Source: Anaspis maculata (taxonomy: Eukaryota > Arthropoda > Insecta > Coleoptera > Scraptiidae). Taken from it: a stretch of 64,000 nt of DNA. The translations under genes were made by a program, and so were the position numbers. Below, piece by piece: positions 37,501-49,500 of this stretch; position 1 is the first letter of the stretch, and every line of letters begins with the position of its first letter. The DNA lies in contig OX421963.1 of the NCBI GenBank assembly GCA_949128115.1, forward strand, positions 52,261,306 through 52,325,305, in the 5' to 3' direction. The notes beneath the pieces were generated by a model. The model was given only the letters and a program-made list of their open reading frames with translations. It had not been told where the DNA came from and searched no databases.

Positions 37501-40500
37501 TATTACACCAGGCACCCTGACCTGACATGATGTAATCCTCCAAGATGTACTGGCAAACTTGAGTGGTTTTACCTATAAAAGAGAGGAAGTATGCAGCATT
37601 TATCAAAGTTTCCTAGAATAAGATGTTTTGTGCAGAGAAAAAAACGTGGGTGCGTGACCATAGTCACCCTCGGAAGAAGTGAAACTTCTATAGGTATGAA
37701 TCAATTAGCAAACTACGTTCGAAGAGGTGTTCTTTTCGTACTCGCGCTCCGCTCCCTAACGGTTTGTATCATCTTGTTTCTTTATTATCAATCTTATTAT
37801 TATTATTATTATGAGTCACTTAAAGGGCAGAATACTTTCGACATGATTCTTTCACGATTAGACTTCTTTTGTTTCTTTTCTTTTCTTTTCTCGCTGCGCT
37901 CGGCGCTTAAACTCCGATTCTCCGTCACATGAAGTCTCACTCATACCCCTAATTCAATAAATATATCTATTTTCATCAATAATATTCTCCACAAAGTACA
38001 TACCTATAATATAATAATTTTTATTATTTTATTTCATCTTCCTGCGTTGCCGGTTAGCCGACGAGGTCTATTTGTCCAAGGTACACATAATAATTATGCG
38101 AATGTTACATCGTGACGGATTTTCTTACTGTACGATTTTCCCAGTTATATTACAGCACGGTGGAGCAGTTATCTGGCAGGCACAGCATGGCAATCTAATA
38201 ATCTCCACAAAGTACATATCGGGTGATCATTTGAAAACTATCCACCTGCAATATCTCCCGATTCCTAGTGCAAATGTCTTTGAGCAAAAACAGGTCGATT
38301 TTTATATCGAGGGGGACATCTAAAACATACATTGGAGAATTTATATCTTAGGCCCCCTCGCCCCCACTCACCCCAACTTCGAATTTTCAAATGACACCAC
38401 CTACCTTGCGATACATCAAATTAAAGAGAATTAAATTCTCTTTCTAAAAAAAAATATTTTGAAATTTTTCAACCCCACCCCCTGTTCTTCCTAAAATTCT
38501 CCGAGTGTCCAAGTTAATATTCTTGACCTCCATTTTCCTTCAATACAGTAAACGTCATCCTGCACAGCATCAAGAGAGAAAATTTTCTATAAAAAAAGTG
38601 CCACCCAAATTTACCCCTTCGCTCCCCCCACCTGACCTCAAAAATTTAAAATGTCAATACCCACTTTGTAATACATCAAATTGACGGAAATTGAATTCTC
38701 TCCCTGAAAAAGATTTTTTCACATTTTTTAAGCCCCCCATTTCCCCCCTAGAATACTACAAATGGCCAATTTATTGGGGGAGGGGTAGAAAATTTCAAAA
38801 AAATTCTTTTCGGGAAGAGAATTCAATTTCCTTCAATTTGATGTATCACAAAGTAGGTGGTGTTTTGTTAAATTTGGGAGTTGAGGTGGGGGAGAGCAAA
38901 GGGGTGAATTTGGGTGGCATTTTTTCCACCGAAAATTTTCTTTTTCGATGCTATCTAGGATGCGCCGACTAAATTGAGAAAAAAAATGAGGGGTCCAGAA
39001 TATAAAATGGGACAGTCATAGAATTTTTAGGAAAAAGGGGGTGGGGTTGAAAATTTTGAAAATATTTTTTTCAGAAAGAAAATTTAATTTGCTTCAATTT
39101 GATGTATCGCAAGGTAGGTAGTGTCATTTGAAATTTTAAAGTTGGGGTGAGTGGGGGCAAAGGGGGTGAATATAGAAATTTCCCAATGTATGTTTTGGTT
39201 GTCCCCCTCGATATAAAAATCGACCTGTTTTTGCTCGAAAAAATATTCACTAGGAATCTGGAGTTATTGCAGGTGGATAGTTTTCAAATGATCACCCGGT
39301 ATAAGAATGTCGTTTGGAAAACTCCGGTATTAATTTTTATTGAAAGAATATAAAATACATAGGTATCTACATAGGTACCGTGGTTCTAGATTTCCTACGA
39401 TATTATCTTCTCCAATCACAATAAGGCCGTAGGTTAAATTAAAATATTGACAGAATTGATGAGTATTTCCATTTATGTGCTCGCCACCGTACTTATATTT
39501 AGAATGTCACATTTAATTGAGGTGAAATCAAACCATTCAAAAAATTAACTAAGAATACCTAATGTTAAAAATCAATTTCCAAACATAAAAATTTGATTAT
39601 CAAACCAGTATATCATCGCTACAATCAGCTGACATCTAGAACATCAAGCAACTGTTTCAGCCTCAATTGTCGAAAATTCTTTTTCCCTCTTGGGTCTGAC
39701 TCATCCACCCCTGCTTGGCGGTGATCCCCTCCTGACTTGGCGATATTTCTGGCATCTAAGAAAGCTCCCTTGCGCCTTCTCAGATTTCTAAGAGCTCTAT
39801 TAGGCCCCCTTATGTTTTTGTGTGTCATCTGTAGCCCTGTTGAGCCCCTTTTCAACCTGTCTTTGTTTCTGTGTTATAGTAAGCTCCTGTTGTCTTCATG
39901 TGATTGGTCGGAGCCCTATAGACCCCCTTGTGCCTTTAAGTGTCGTTTGGAGCCCCATTGAGCCCCTAATGTCTTTTTGTGTTACTCGAAGCCCTATCTA
40001 TTTTTTTTCAATAGCCTTGTGTCTACATTGTGGCGATTTGAGCTCCGCTAGCCCCCTTGTGTCTAAAGTATTGTTGGGGGCCCTAGTGAGCCCTGCCAGG
40101 TCTTCTTGTGATATTAAGAGCCCTATCCTCCTATGTGTCTACGTTGTAGGATTTCAAGTCCTGCTGAGCCCCCTTGTGTCTCAAAGTGTCTTTCAGAGCC
40201 CCAATAAGCCCGGTCATGCGCGGGCGCAATGCTTGCGAAGAATTGTCCTGCGAAGAATTGTCCATGCGAAGAATGGTCCGGCGAAGAATTGTCCGCGCGA
40301 AGAATTGTCCGCGAAGAATTGTCCGCGCGAAGAATTGCCCTAGCACCCTTGTTGGGTACATAGGTACCTGAAAGTTGTGTCTACATTTGGGTGTGCGGCA
40401 TTCGATTTTATTTTTGAATTGTAAACGGCTGTTGAAGAATATACAATGTACCTCCCTATCCCTATAATAAAATACATCCGCTCGAATCTATTCAAGCCAA

Positions 40501-43500
40501 ACACCAAGAAGAGCAGTCCAGTGTCGGCGATACGCATTACGAAAATAAATTAATCATTTTCGATTGCAAATGACACTACCGTGAATTAGAATTCATCGAT
40601 CAAATCAAATTTTTGTTTATGATGGAAGCTGTTGTACGTAAAATAGGTACAATGCAAGCGGTAAAAGAATAGACCATATTAATTATTCGCACTTTCCCCT
40701 TCCATTAGTCATTTGTAAGTTAGGTATGTGCCTGTGACCATGCGCATTGCAGCAGAAGATCTCGCGCGCCACAGCATGCATAGAAAACGGAACTTTGCTG
40801 TCGCTGTCAGACTTTACGATTTCAAGGTGTTTTCTTTATTCTTGGGACGTTTTAACCTTTTTAACCATACTTTTACGTGACGGCTGACGCTCGGTTCGCT
40901 TTCAAGCGCTGTCAAAATTCTCGTTAGCGAAAGTTGTGCAATAAAATATGGCGGGTAATTTGAAATTGTTTTGGATTCAAAAAACCCCATTTTAAAATCC
41001 TTCGCATCAACTTCACAGCAAGATTTTTCATTTCATTATGGTGAAGAGTAGATCAGGTATTTTGTTGGCGCCCTTCGGCTCGGCTGCCGACAGCACCCTG
41101 TGGCGTCCAAGGAGAGGGGAGAGTGGTACCTGGACCCGGACCATAATCATCTTACCGGGGTTGCATTCGCATGCGGCAGTATACGCAAAGCAGTCGTAAA
41201 ATATACACGTACACTTTACATTGTAACATATTGGCGAGTAACATTACCGATGGTGGCGCTGCTGATGCGCTTCGCATGTAAACAAACATGTCGGATAGAG
41301 CACGGATTGTTGCCCGCGCGTTCAAAAATCTCATCAGTAGTAAGCGGTTTTTAATGTCCTCCAGACGTGAAACGTGAGTTGATGAGAATCGAGAATCCGT
41401 TGATGGACTCAACGGATTCTCGATATGTATCGTGATGGGAGAAGAAATTCTGAAGTCACAATTTCTTGTGTTGTGTGGTCGAAAGCGAACCGAATCAAGC
41501 ATCAATTTAAACATCGACATATTTGAATTGTGTTTACAAACAAGCGCATTGTATGAATCTCCTCACTATATGCCGATCACGTTTTAAATTCAGTAGAAAT
41601 TAAAACGCGGTTGGCCATGTTCCCTAGAGTGTAACGGACGCTGACAGACCAAGTTCCGTGAAAACGGGCTTTTTGTGGCGAAGTCCAGTGAGGTTAGGAA
41701 TTTTTTTTTTTTTTTAAATAGATAAGTATACTTGATACAAATAATTACAAAGTACACACAAATTTTGACATGAAATGCCAATTCTGGCGTCTCCTTGCAT
41801 CATATTCCGCTACAGTGTTGTCTTGGCTGTTATGACTGTTATCTTGTCAGAATGGCAGGTAAGTGGCAGAGTGCCGAGCCGTTTACGCCCAACCTGAATT
41901 ACAGCTGAAGAACTCCATACTGCAGATTGCGAGGTGAAAAGACACTGGAAGGACATATGGGACACTGAAGCTGCAGTCAAAAACAGAGCATACATACAAT
42001 CTTGCAACAGCGCTGTACTCGATTGACAGTACGAATTTAAGGTCGTCTGGGGAAAAACTGATCCAACATTACAAATTTGAACATCCCCAAATATCGCAGA
42101 ATTGCCAACTTGGCGTGCAAAAATTACCGTTCTAGTGCTGAATTTAAAAGCTGATCGGCATATAGGTAACTGGGAATGTGATTAAAAAAAAAAGTAGTAG
42201 CAGTTCCTGTGAAATTGGAACGTTCAAATGCACTTGCAAAGCAGGCCAGTCCGGGACATGCAAAAATATCGCAGCTGTGCTTCTTCGATGCAGCCATATA
42301 AAGTTCTCATTTTCAGCGACACTTCCCAGGCTTTTCTCGTAGTCATATTTTCCACAGTGCCGAGTTTGTTTGTCATTTTGACTACCCAACTTGCGTCTTT
42401 CGCTTTCGACGGGAAACGGTGAAAATGTAACTCTTCTTTTTTCCGGTTTCCACAGCGCGACTCGCACTCGGAAACACAACTAATTCTCCGCCACTTTTTG
42501 TCACTATCTGTCTTGCCACATTCCATTCTATGCTCGATTCTATGCTACTTTTGCTTGCCAGTCGTCGTACATGTGCCATTCTTATTTAAAAATGCAATGC
42601 TTTTGCAATCGACGACACCTTATATATTCAAGATAATAAAACGTGCATGGCTCACGTACTTTGTTGGAAAAAATTAACGCCGCGGTAAGTCAGATGGAAT
42701 CAAATAAAGTCCCCAAACACTGCAACGCTCATAAGAGCCCACACAAATCTGCAGTTGATCCGTGCACAAACGTCGTTTACACGTTGGCCGTCAGATGGCG
42801 TATTCGATCTTGAAACTCGCCAATTATAAATAAACTTATCAAAAAATCATATGTTTATGTACCGTTACTAAACATATTTCTTTTCACACACTTGTTATGT
42901 TATACATTCGTTGAAATTGTCAATTTGCACCATGAATTGATCATTTTACAAAGTCATTCAACATGCATATTCTTATGGGAGTTTCAACTCAGCACATGTG
43001 GTTGTCTCTCTCCTCGATCTGCGACTGCGCTTTGAATAATTAATATGGTCAATACTAACTGTAGAAAATAGAACCGAACGCGGCGAACGCCGCAACAGCT
43101 TATTCTCTTCCATTTCCTGGGACGACGCTGGTCGCCCCAAGGTCAAACAACGGTACAGGCGTTCGTTACAGCCACTGATGCCATGAACCGGTTTCACTCC
43201 CATGTGTGGTTCTGCGTTAGTTGTGTGTTGTGATCTAGGCGCGAGAATAGAAGTTTCACTTCAAAAATGCGACACCACCGCGAATGCAAGTAAGCGCTAT
43301 GCGTAATTAAACTCTTGCGGGTGCCTTGGACCTCTCTCGACATTCAAATCGGTACGATTGTATCCCCAAAAGATCAAGCCTTTCTTCAAACACTGCCAAC
43401 AGAATTCAAACTCTTTCAAGGCAATCAGAAGTGGTCTCATTTTGGAAAAAAAATCGATTGTTGTCGATCGAAAGTTTAGTTAGTGTAACGTTACCCATGT

Positions 43501-46500
43501 ATATCAATTAAAAAAGAAGGTACTTACCACAACCAGTGTTTCCTTTAATTATGATGACGGGATGTTCGTTCATGGCTTCCATGATGGCACTCTTCATGTT
43601 GTGCACTGGCAATGAATGCCTTTCGTCAATTTTCCTTTTAAGTTCGGTGTTGTTGTTGAGATTCATTTTGGCTTCTTGCAGCAACTGTTCGCTCAATTCG
43701 TCCAAAGAAGCATTGGCCAGAGGACCTTCGTCGATGTTGCAGCCTGTCCAGGGGTTCCAGTTTTGCTGAGGCGGTGACCACGTCACCACGCCGGCTATAG
43801 TCGGCTTTGATGCCTGGAATGAACAAGAAATAAAATTGAAAATCGAAGCCATCAATATAATTAGGAACGACGTAGGTTTCAAGACCTCCGTGGTTTCAAG
43901 CGAGGCTAATATTTTTCAAACTGATACATCACAGCTTTTGACGACAATTTTGAGAAAATTGAGAAAGTTTTCTGTGGAAAAAGTGCCACCCAAATTCACC
44001 TCCTTGTTCCCCCCCCCCCACCTCACCGTAGAAATCTAAAATGACAATACCCACTTTGTCACACATCAAATTGAATGAAATTGAATTCTCTTCCTGCACA
44101 AGATTTTTAAAAAAATTTTAAAACCTATTTCCCTCCTAAAATACTCCAAATGTCCAATTAAATGAGGGAAGAGTTGAAAATTTCAAGAAAATTGTTTTCA
44201 GAAAGAGAATTCAGTTCCCTTTAATTTGATGTATCACAAAGTAGGTATTCTCATTTTAGATTTTTAAGGTGAGGTGAAGAGAGCGAAGGGGTGAATTTGA
44301 GTGGCACTTTTTCCACCGAAATTCTTTTCTTCGATGCTATCTAAGATGACGCTGACTGAATTGAAGAGAATTGAGGGGTCCAGAATATAAAATGGGACAT
44401 TCAGAGGATTTTTAGGGAGAAGGGGGGGTGAGGATAAAAATTTTGAAAATAATTTCCCAGAAAGAGAATTCTATTCTCTTCAATTTGATGTATCGCAAGA
44501 TTAGTACGTCGGGTACACATTAAATTAAGCCAAAAAACTGCACATTTTGATTGGAATATGCCACTTGCTATGATTATAGTTAAGATAATAACAAAGTTTT
44601 TTGGCAACAGCGCCACTTAAAAATCCGTGCAGGAAACAAGATGGCGGCCTTCAAAGATATACACCACCTGTTTCTTGTAATTTGTTGTATTTCAGCATCT
44701 AGCGGTCCAATTTCAATTTTTTTTTCTTGGTCAGAAGCCCTGCTGGAGGCAAAGCTTACCTGCCATCATCCATTTTCCTTTTGACATTCACAGTTTCTTA
44801 ATTTTTGGAAAAAGAATATTCTTTCTCACTTATTGAAATGGTGAACATATGTGTATTTCTCGTGAACTTTATCGATTCTTGATCCTTGAAACTCTTCTCT
44901 TATTGAATAAATAAAAAATGAAAATTAACCTTAGGTAATTGAATGGGATGAGACGTGTTTTTGATGTCAAAACAATTTCATGGAATTTGGAACAGGTTTT
45001 AATAAAAATAAATACCTACATAGTTCTGAATTTCTCTCATTCGGACTCTAGCACTTCGTCTTCTCTATCACCTCCCCCAATTCCCTCCTGAAAGAGAAAT
45101 ATGTGAATATTGAAATTGTATATGAATCAAATAGGTAACTATGGATCTTTTAAAAGATGTGTATTTATTGCAAGATATTTACAACATGTTGTATTTATTG
45201 CCGCATTGCCTAGAGCAGTTTGTACACAGCGAAATACATGTAATTCTGACCTTCGCACACATGACCACCGGAGCATCTTGAATGATATCCAACCAAACAG
45301 CTGCCTTTTTCCAGCAACCTTACAAGCTGCCCAAATCTGCTCTGGACAAGACCAAACCGGCGTCAACTCCCCTGCAACCATACTCCATTGCTCCGTCCAT
45401 TCCCATCCATCTGGCTCTGGAATGCTTTCCGTCGTGGAAAACTCATGCCCACAGACTACTTATTATATCTTGCTTGATATGCAGACCTTAGCGCATGCTG
45501 CTGCGACTTTTCGTTGTGAAAAGAAGCTTCAAATGTTTGATCAGAAATTGATTGTTGTGGTAGAGGAAGATATCAGATGCTTCCAAGGCTTTAGGCAAGG
45601 ACTGACCCTTGGACCCTCACCCTTCATTGCAAATGAGGATGTTGTGTCTGAATCTGTAAATGCATGGAAACCCCTCAAAGCACGGCTCTTTCTTCACCAA
45701 TTCTTTCTGCTATGGCGTTGATGTTCATGAGTTCATGTAACGTATGTAACAAAAATTTTCGGAAAAATTTCGAGGACCTCTTTTCTATTGCAGGAATAAT
45801 ATAATTTTAAAAATAGTTTCAGCATCTTAATCTTATATCCATAGTTATTCCTCGAGTTATTCAAAAACATAAGTCATGGAATTGATAAAAGTCCATTGTT
45901 TTCGATGGCCCGCAGTTTGGTCTTAACTTGTCGCATGAGACTTTGGACGGAAGCAACATCGATTTCATTATTCTTTTGGTAGATCCTACGACGCAACTTG
46001 GCTTTTGGCTTGAATTTTACTTCATTTGGACAGTTGTCTACTTTCTTGGTATAAAATCCATCGTTCCTCTCTATTTCACTGTTCCCAAGGGTAAATATTT
46101 TTTGTCGTCCATAACAATTACCCTTTTTTTCGGTGGAGTGCAGGCCCCTTAGTGCATGACAGCTGATAGGTATTCTCTGCAGTTGAGCTGCCGTGTATTT
46201 TGGACATCTACGTCTTTTACGATAAGATAAGCCTTCACTATACGCAATTCTCAATGCACCAGTCGTGTGAGAAACGTGAAAGCGCAGTCCTAATCTTCAA
46301 ATTGACTTCCTCACCTGGTCTGCTGCTCTTCTTACAAGCCTGGCGATATTGTCTAGTCAAATCTTTCGGCCTTCCACTTTTTGGCAAGTTGAGGCATGGA
46401 ATTCTTTCCTCGCACTTACTTATCGTACGATGAATCGTTGTTCTGGAGATATTTTGGTCCCTTAATAACATAACTATTTCACATTTAGGTAGCCGTCCAA

Positions 46501-49500
46501 CTAGCTTATAGATGCTCTTCCGCATCTCAAGCTTGTTAGACATTTTTCAGAACTTTCTTGAAAAACTTGAAATTGTCAATTGAAAACACAATATCCGGAG
46601 ATTGTTTGTGCCAAACGGCGAATTGATACTTCATTGTTTAGTCATGGCTCCTCGGCTCCAAAATTTTTCCGAAAACTTTTGCTACATACGTTATCCCTGA
46701 GCTTTTCTTGATCCAAAAAGAATCGCACCTCCTGTAGACCGGCATTTTTCAGAATTTAGAAGAAAGCTATTGCCAAAAAGACTACGTCAGTGTCTATTGT
46801 AGAGGGTGTTTACGATAAAATTCACTCCCTTCTAGGAGATTCCCCTTTTGAGATATTTTGAAGAACTAAATTTTATTTCTCAACGAATTTCCCCAGGGAT
46901 AGTGAATCGATCGTCTAGAAGTTTCTAATTGGTACCGTATCTTACTCCATTTCAACCACTACCTTTAAGAACTTGGCCAAGTACCGTATGATCAAAAACT
47001 TCCCTCGTCTAGGCAGGCTGTGGCCTGGCCAAAATCAGCCTCGTTTGCCTGCCAAAGACCAGACCACAGCCTGGCTAGAGGATAAAAGTTTTTGATCATA
47101 CGGTAGGTACCTATCTTTAGGAAAGCCTGCTCAATATGAAAAGTTGCAAACATGGCTACAAAATTCGATTTGTGTATTCTTTGTTTTAAAAAATGTGAAC
47201 AATAGTGCGTTCTCCTGACCCGACGGCGCAGATGCAACATGGACGCAACTGTCGCTATTTAGTGCCAAATTTGAAACATCCAGACAAATATCGACTTTGC
47301 TATGGGATGCCAGGCTATTTCATGACTAAGTCTCCAGATAGATACAAAAAAGTTTCTAAAAATGTGAAGAAGAACCAGTCGCAAGCCAAATTTCTATTTT
47401 GTATAGTTCTTTTTTACAAAATAATAATAATATTGGAAGTTCCTTGCTTACTTCGCAAATGATCCACAGTCTGTTAATCGCGATGTTGTCAGATTTGGCA
47501 TGGCCGCCGTTACCAATAATACGTTATATTACATATACTGTCACCTCAAATAGTCACTATAAAATCAGTTTGTTTTGCAAGATGTTTCCTTGCGCTCTTC
47601 TAGTTAGGAAATCTGACACCATACGGAATGAAAGTTGGAAATTATACTTCTTGTTCACTTGGTATGCAATCCGCAGTACATTCATGTAGCAAGGATTGCC
47701 TGAAACGTACCATATGAGAGTGGCTCTCGCGGCTCGCCTACCTTTGGCCCCAGAGGGTTTCAGTTAGAGGAGACTCGGAGAGGACCCTGATCAAAACTTC
47801 CAGGGCACGTGTTTGCGGAAACGGAATAAAATAAAAACTTTTTCTTCATCGTATCGACTCTCGCTTCTACACTTGTCATGACGCAGTGTTTATTTCCATT
47901 CTTTCTTGTAAGAACCGAATGCTTGCCTTCCTATTCCACCTTCAAAATGATTGTTTTAATTGTTTAAAGATTGAAATAACATCAGTCTCACAACTGACAA
48001 ACAGTGAGCATCAATAGTTGAAAATGTCACTTACACAAACGATAATTGATAGTTTTTCTGACCATGTTACGTGTTAACAGACGCTATTTGTCTGGAAGTT
48101 TCATATCAAGCGCCTAAATCTACGCGCATGGGCCCGGATAACACGTAAGATACACAGTCCTATTATTACCAAATCTTTTTACAGTTTTGCTCTTATTTTC
48201 GGTGTGTTTTCAACAAATGTACCGCCGTTTTGTGGATTTTTTTATATAAGTGGAAAGTACAACCTGTTTTTTCATCCGTAAAGTGATTAGGAAACTGATA
48301 ATGTCAATATATCAAAGCCGTGTTCAATAAATGAAATGAATTGGAATTAAGAGTTGAATATTAAGATTTTTTTCAAGTTCTACAAAACCATCAATGTCAA
48401 AAAAAACTGTGATGGCAGGATAAGCTTTATCGTAAGCAGGGCTGTCAAACAAAAAAAGAAAATTGAAATCGGACCGCTGGAAGCTGAAATACAACAAATC
48501 TCAAGAAAATGGTGGCGCCTATCTTTGAAGGCCGCCATCTTGTTTCCTGCACGGATTTCTGAGTGGCGCTCTTGCCAAAACGCTTTGTTATGACCCCATG
48601 TATGATCATAGTAAGTGGCATTGTCCAATCAAAATGTGCAGCTTTTTTTTGCGTACCCAACGTACTAGATAGGTGGTGTCATTTGAAATTTCAAAATTGG
48701 GCGAGTGATGGCGAGGGGGTCGAAGATAGAAATTTGCCAGTGTATGTTTTAGATGTCCCCCTCGATATAAAACTCGACCTGTTTTTGCTCGAAAAAATAT
48801 TCACTTGGCATCGGGAGTTATTGCAGGTGGATAGTTTTCAAATGATCACCCGGTATATGGAGGGTAGCTCGTACAATCAAGATAATGAAACGTGCATGCC
48901 TCGCTATATTTCTGGGAGAAATCAACGCCGCGAAACGTCACTTTCAGTCAATCAAAGCCACAAACTAATGGAGTGCCTAGTAGCCCAGCAAAGAAATGCA
49001 AAATTTTGATGAAACCCGGAATAAATTTGGGAAAATCTGAAAATTTGAGGATCCCTTTAGAATTAGATGGGGAACAACATACTAAAAGTCCCCATCTATC
49101 CGAGGCTTGGCATTTTTTCTGTGGGAGGTCGAAGGTACAAGAAGTTACCATTTTCAAAGTTGGTATTTTTTTGGTGATTTTTCCATTGAACTTCATATTT
49201 TCAAGGTCGAGGAACCCAATGCAATGGTTACCAGAAAGTGTAATGCACCAGTGGCGTACCAGACGGCTGCCAAGTGGCCGAGGTGCGATTTTTCATAAAG
49301 TCGTATGATAAACCGTGACTAACAGCTTTTTTGACATGTTTGGTATCATTTCTTATCAAATCGCACATTCCGATTCCACAAGTAGGTGTGAAATTCTAAT
49401 CGAGACGTGATCAAACCAGTTATACCAGAAAGAAACATGATTTTTATACCCTCTTTGATGCTTTGTAGCTCTAGTTCCATCAGTGTCCAATGTATTTTCT

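Larger units (their letters stand above)
44504..48665. mobile_element. 4162-bp DNA transposon with ~160-bp inverted ends, TA-flanked
   Basis: Ends GTACGTCGGGTACACA and its near complement, with TA borders (44502-44503, 48666-48667). The terminal inverted repeats run about 160 bp and include GTGCAGGAAACAAGATGGCG. Host sequence on both sides is continuous with the split palindrome, so the insertion is well bounded. The interior holds three younger insertions and a 203-codon open frame, but no transposase that clearly belongs to it. Confidence 0.8.
43920..48856. repeat. Second copy of the TCGGGTGATC palindrome family, split by a 4.2-kb transposon
   Basis: 43920-44503 and 48666-48856 align with the interior and right arm of 38219-39299; the right piece keeps ACCTGTTTTTGCTCGAAAAA and ends GATCACCCGG. 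The break in the shared sequence coincides with the TA-flanked insertion at 44504-48665. Confidence 0.75.

Noticed and set aside
35597..37525. Long plus-strand open frames (up to 282 codons) opposite the mle helicase exon
   Set aside because: They are mirror frames of a strongly conserved, GC-richer coding exon and have no family resemblance; the minus strand carries all helicase motifs.
40231..40340. CRISPR-like array
   Set aside because: Repeats are separated by only one to four bases, there are no unique spacers, and the host is a eukaryote; it is a minisatellite.
41152..41520. 122-codon minus-strand open frame in mle intron
   Set aside because: No recognisable domain, no sign of splice signals matching mle, and length not exceptional for this composition.
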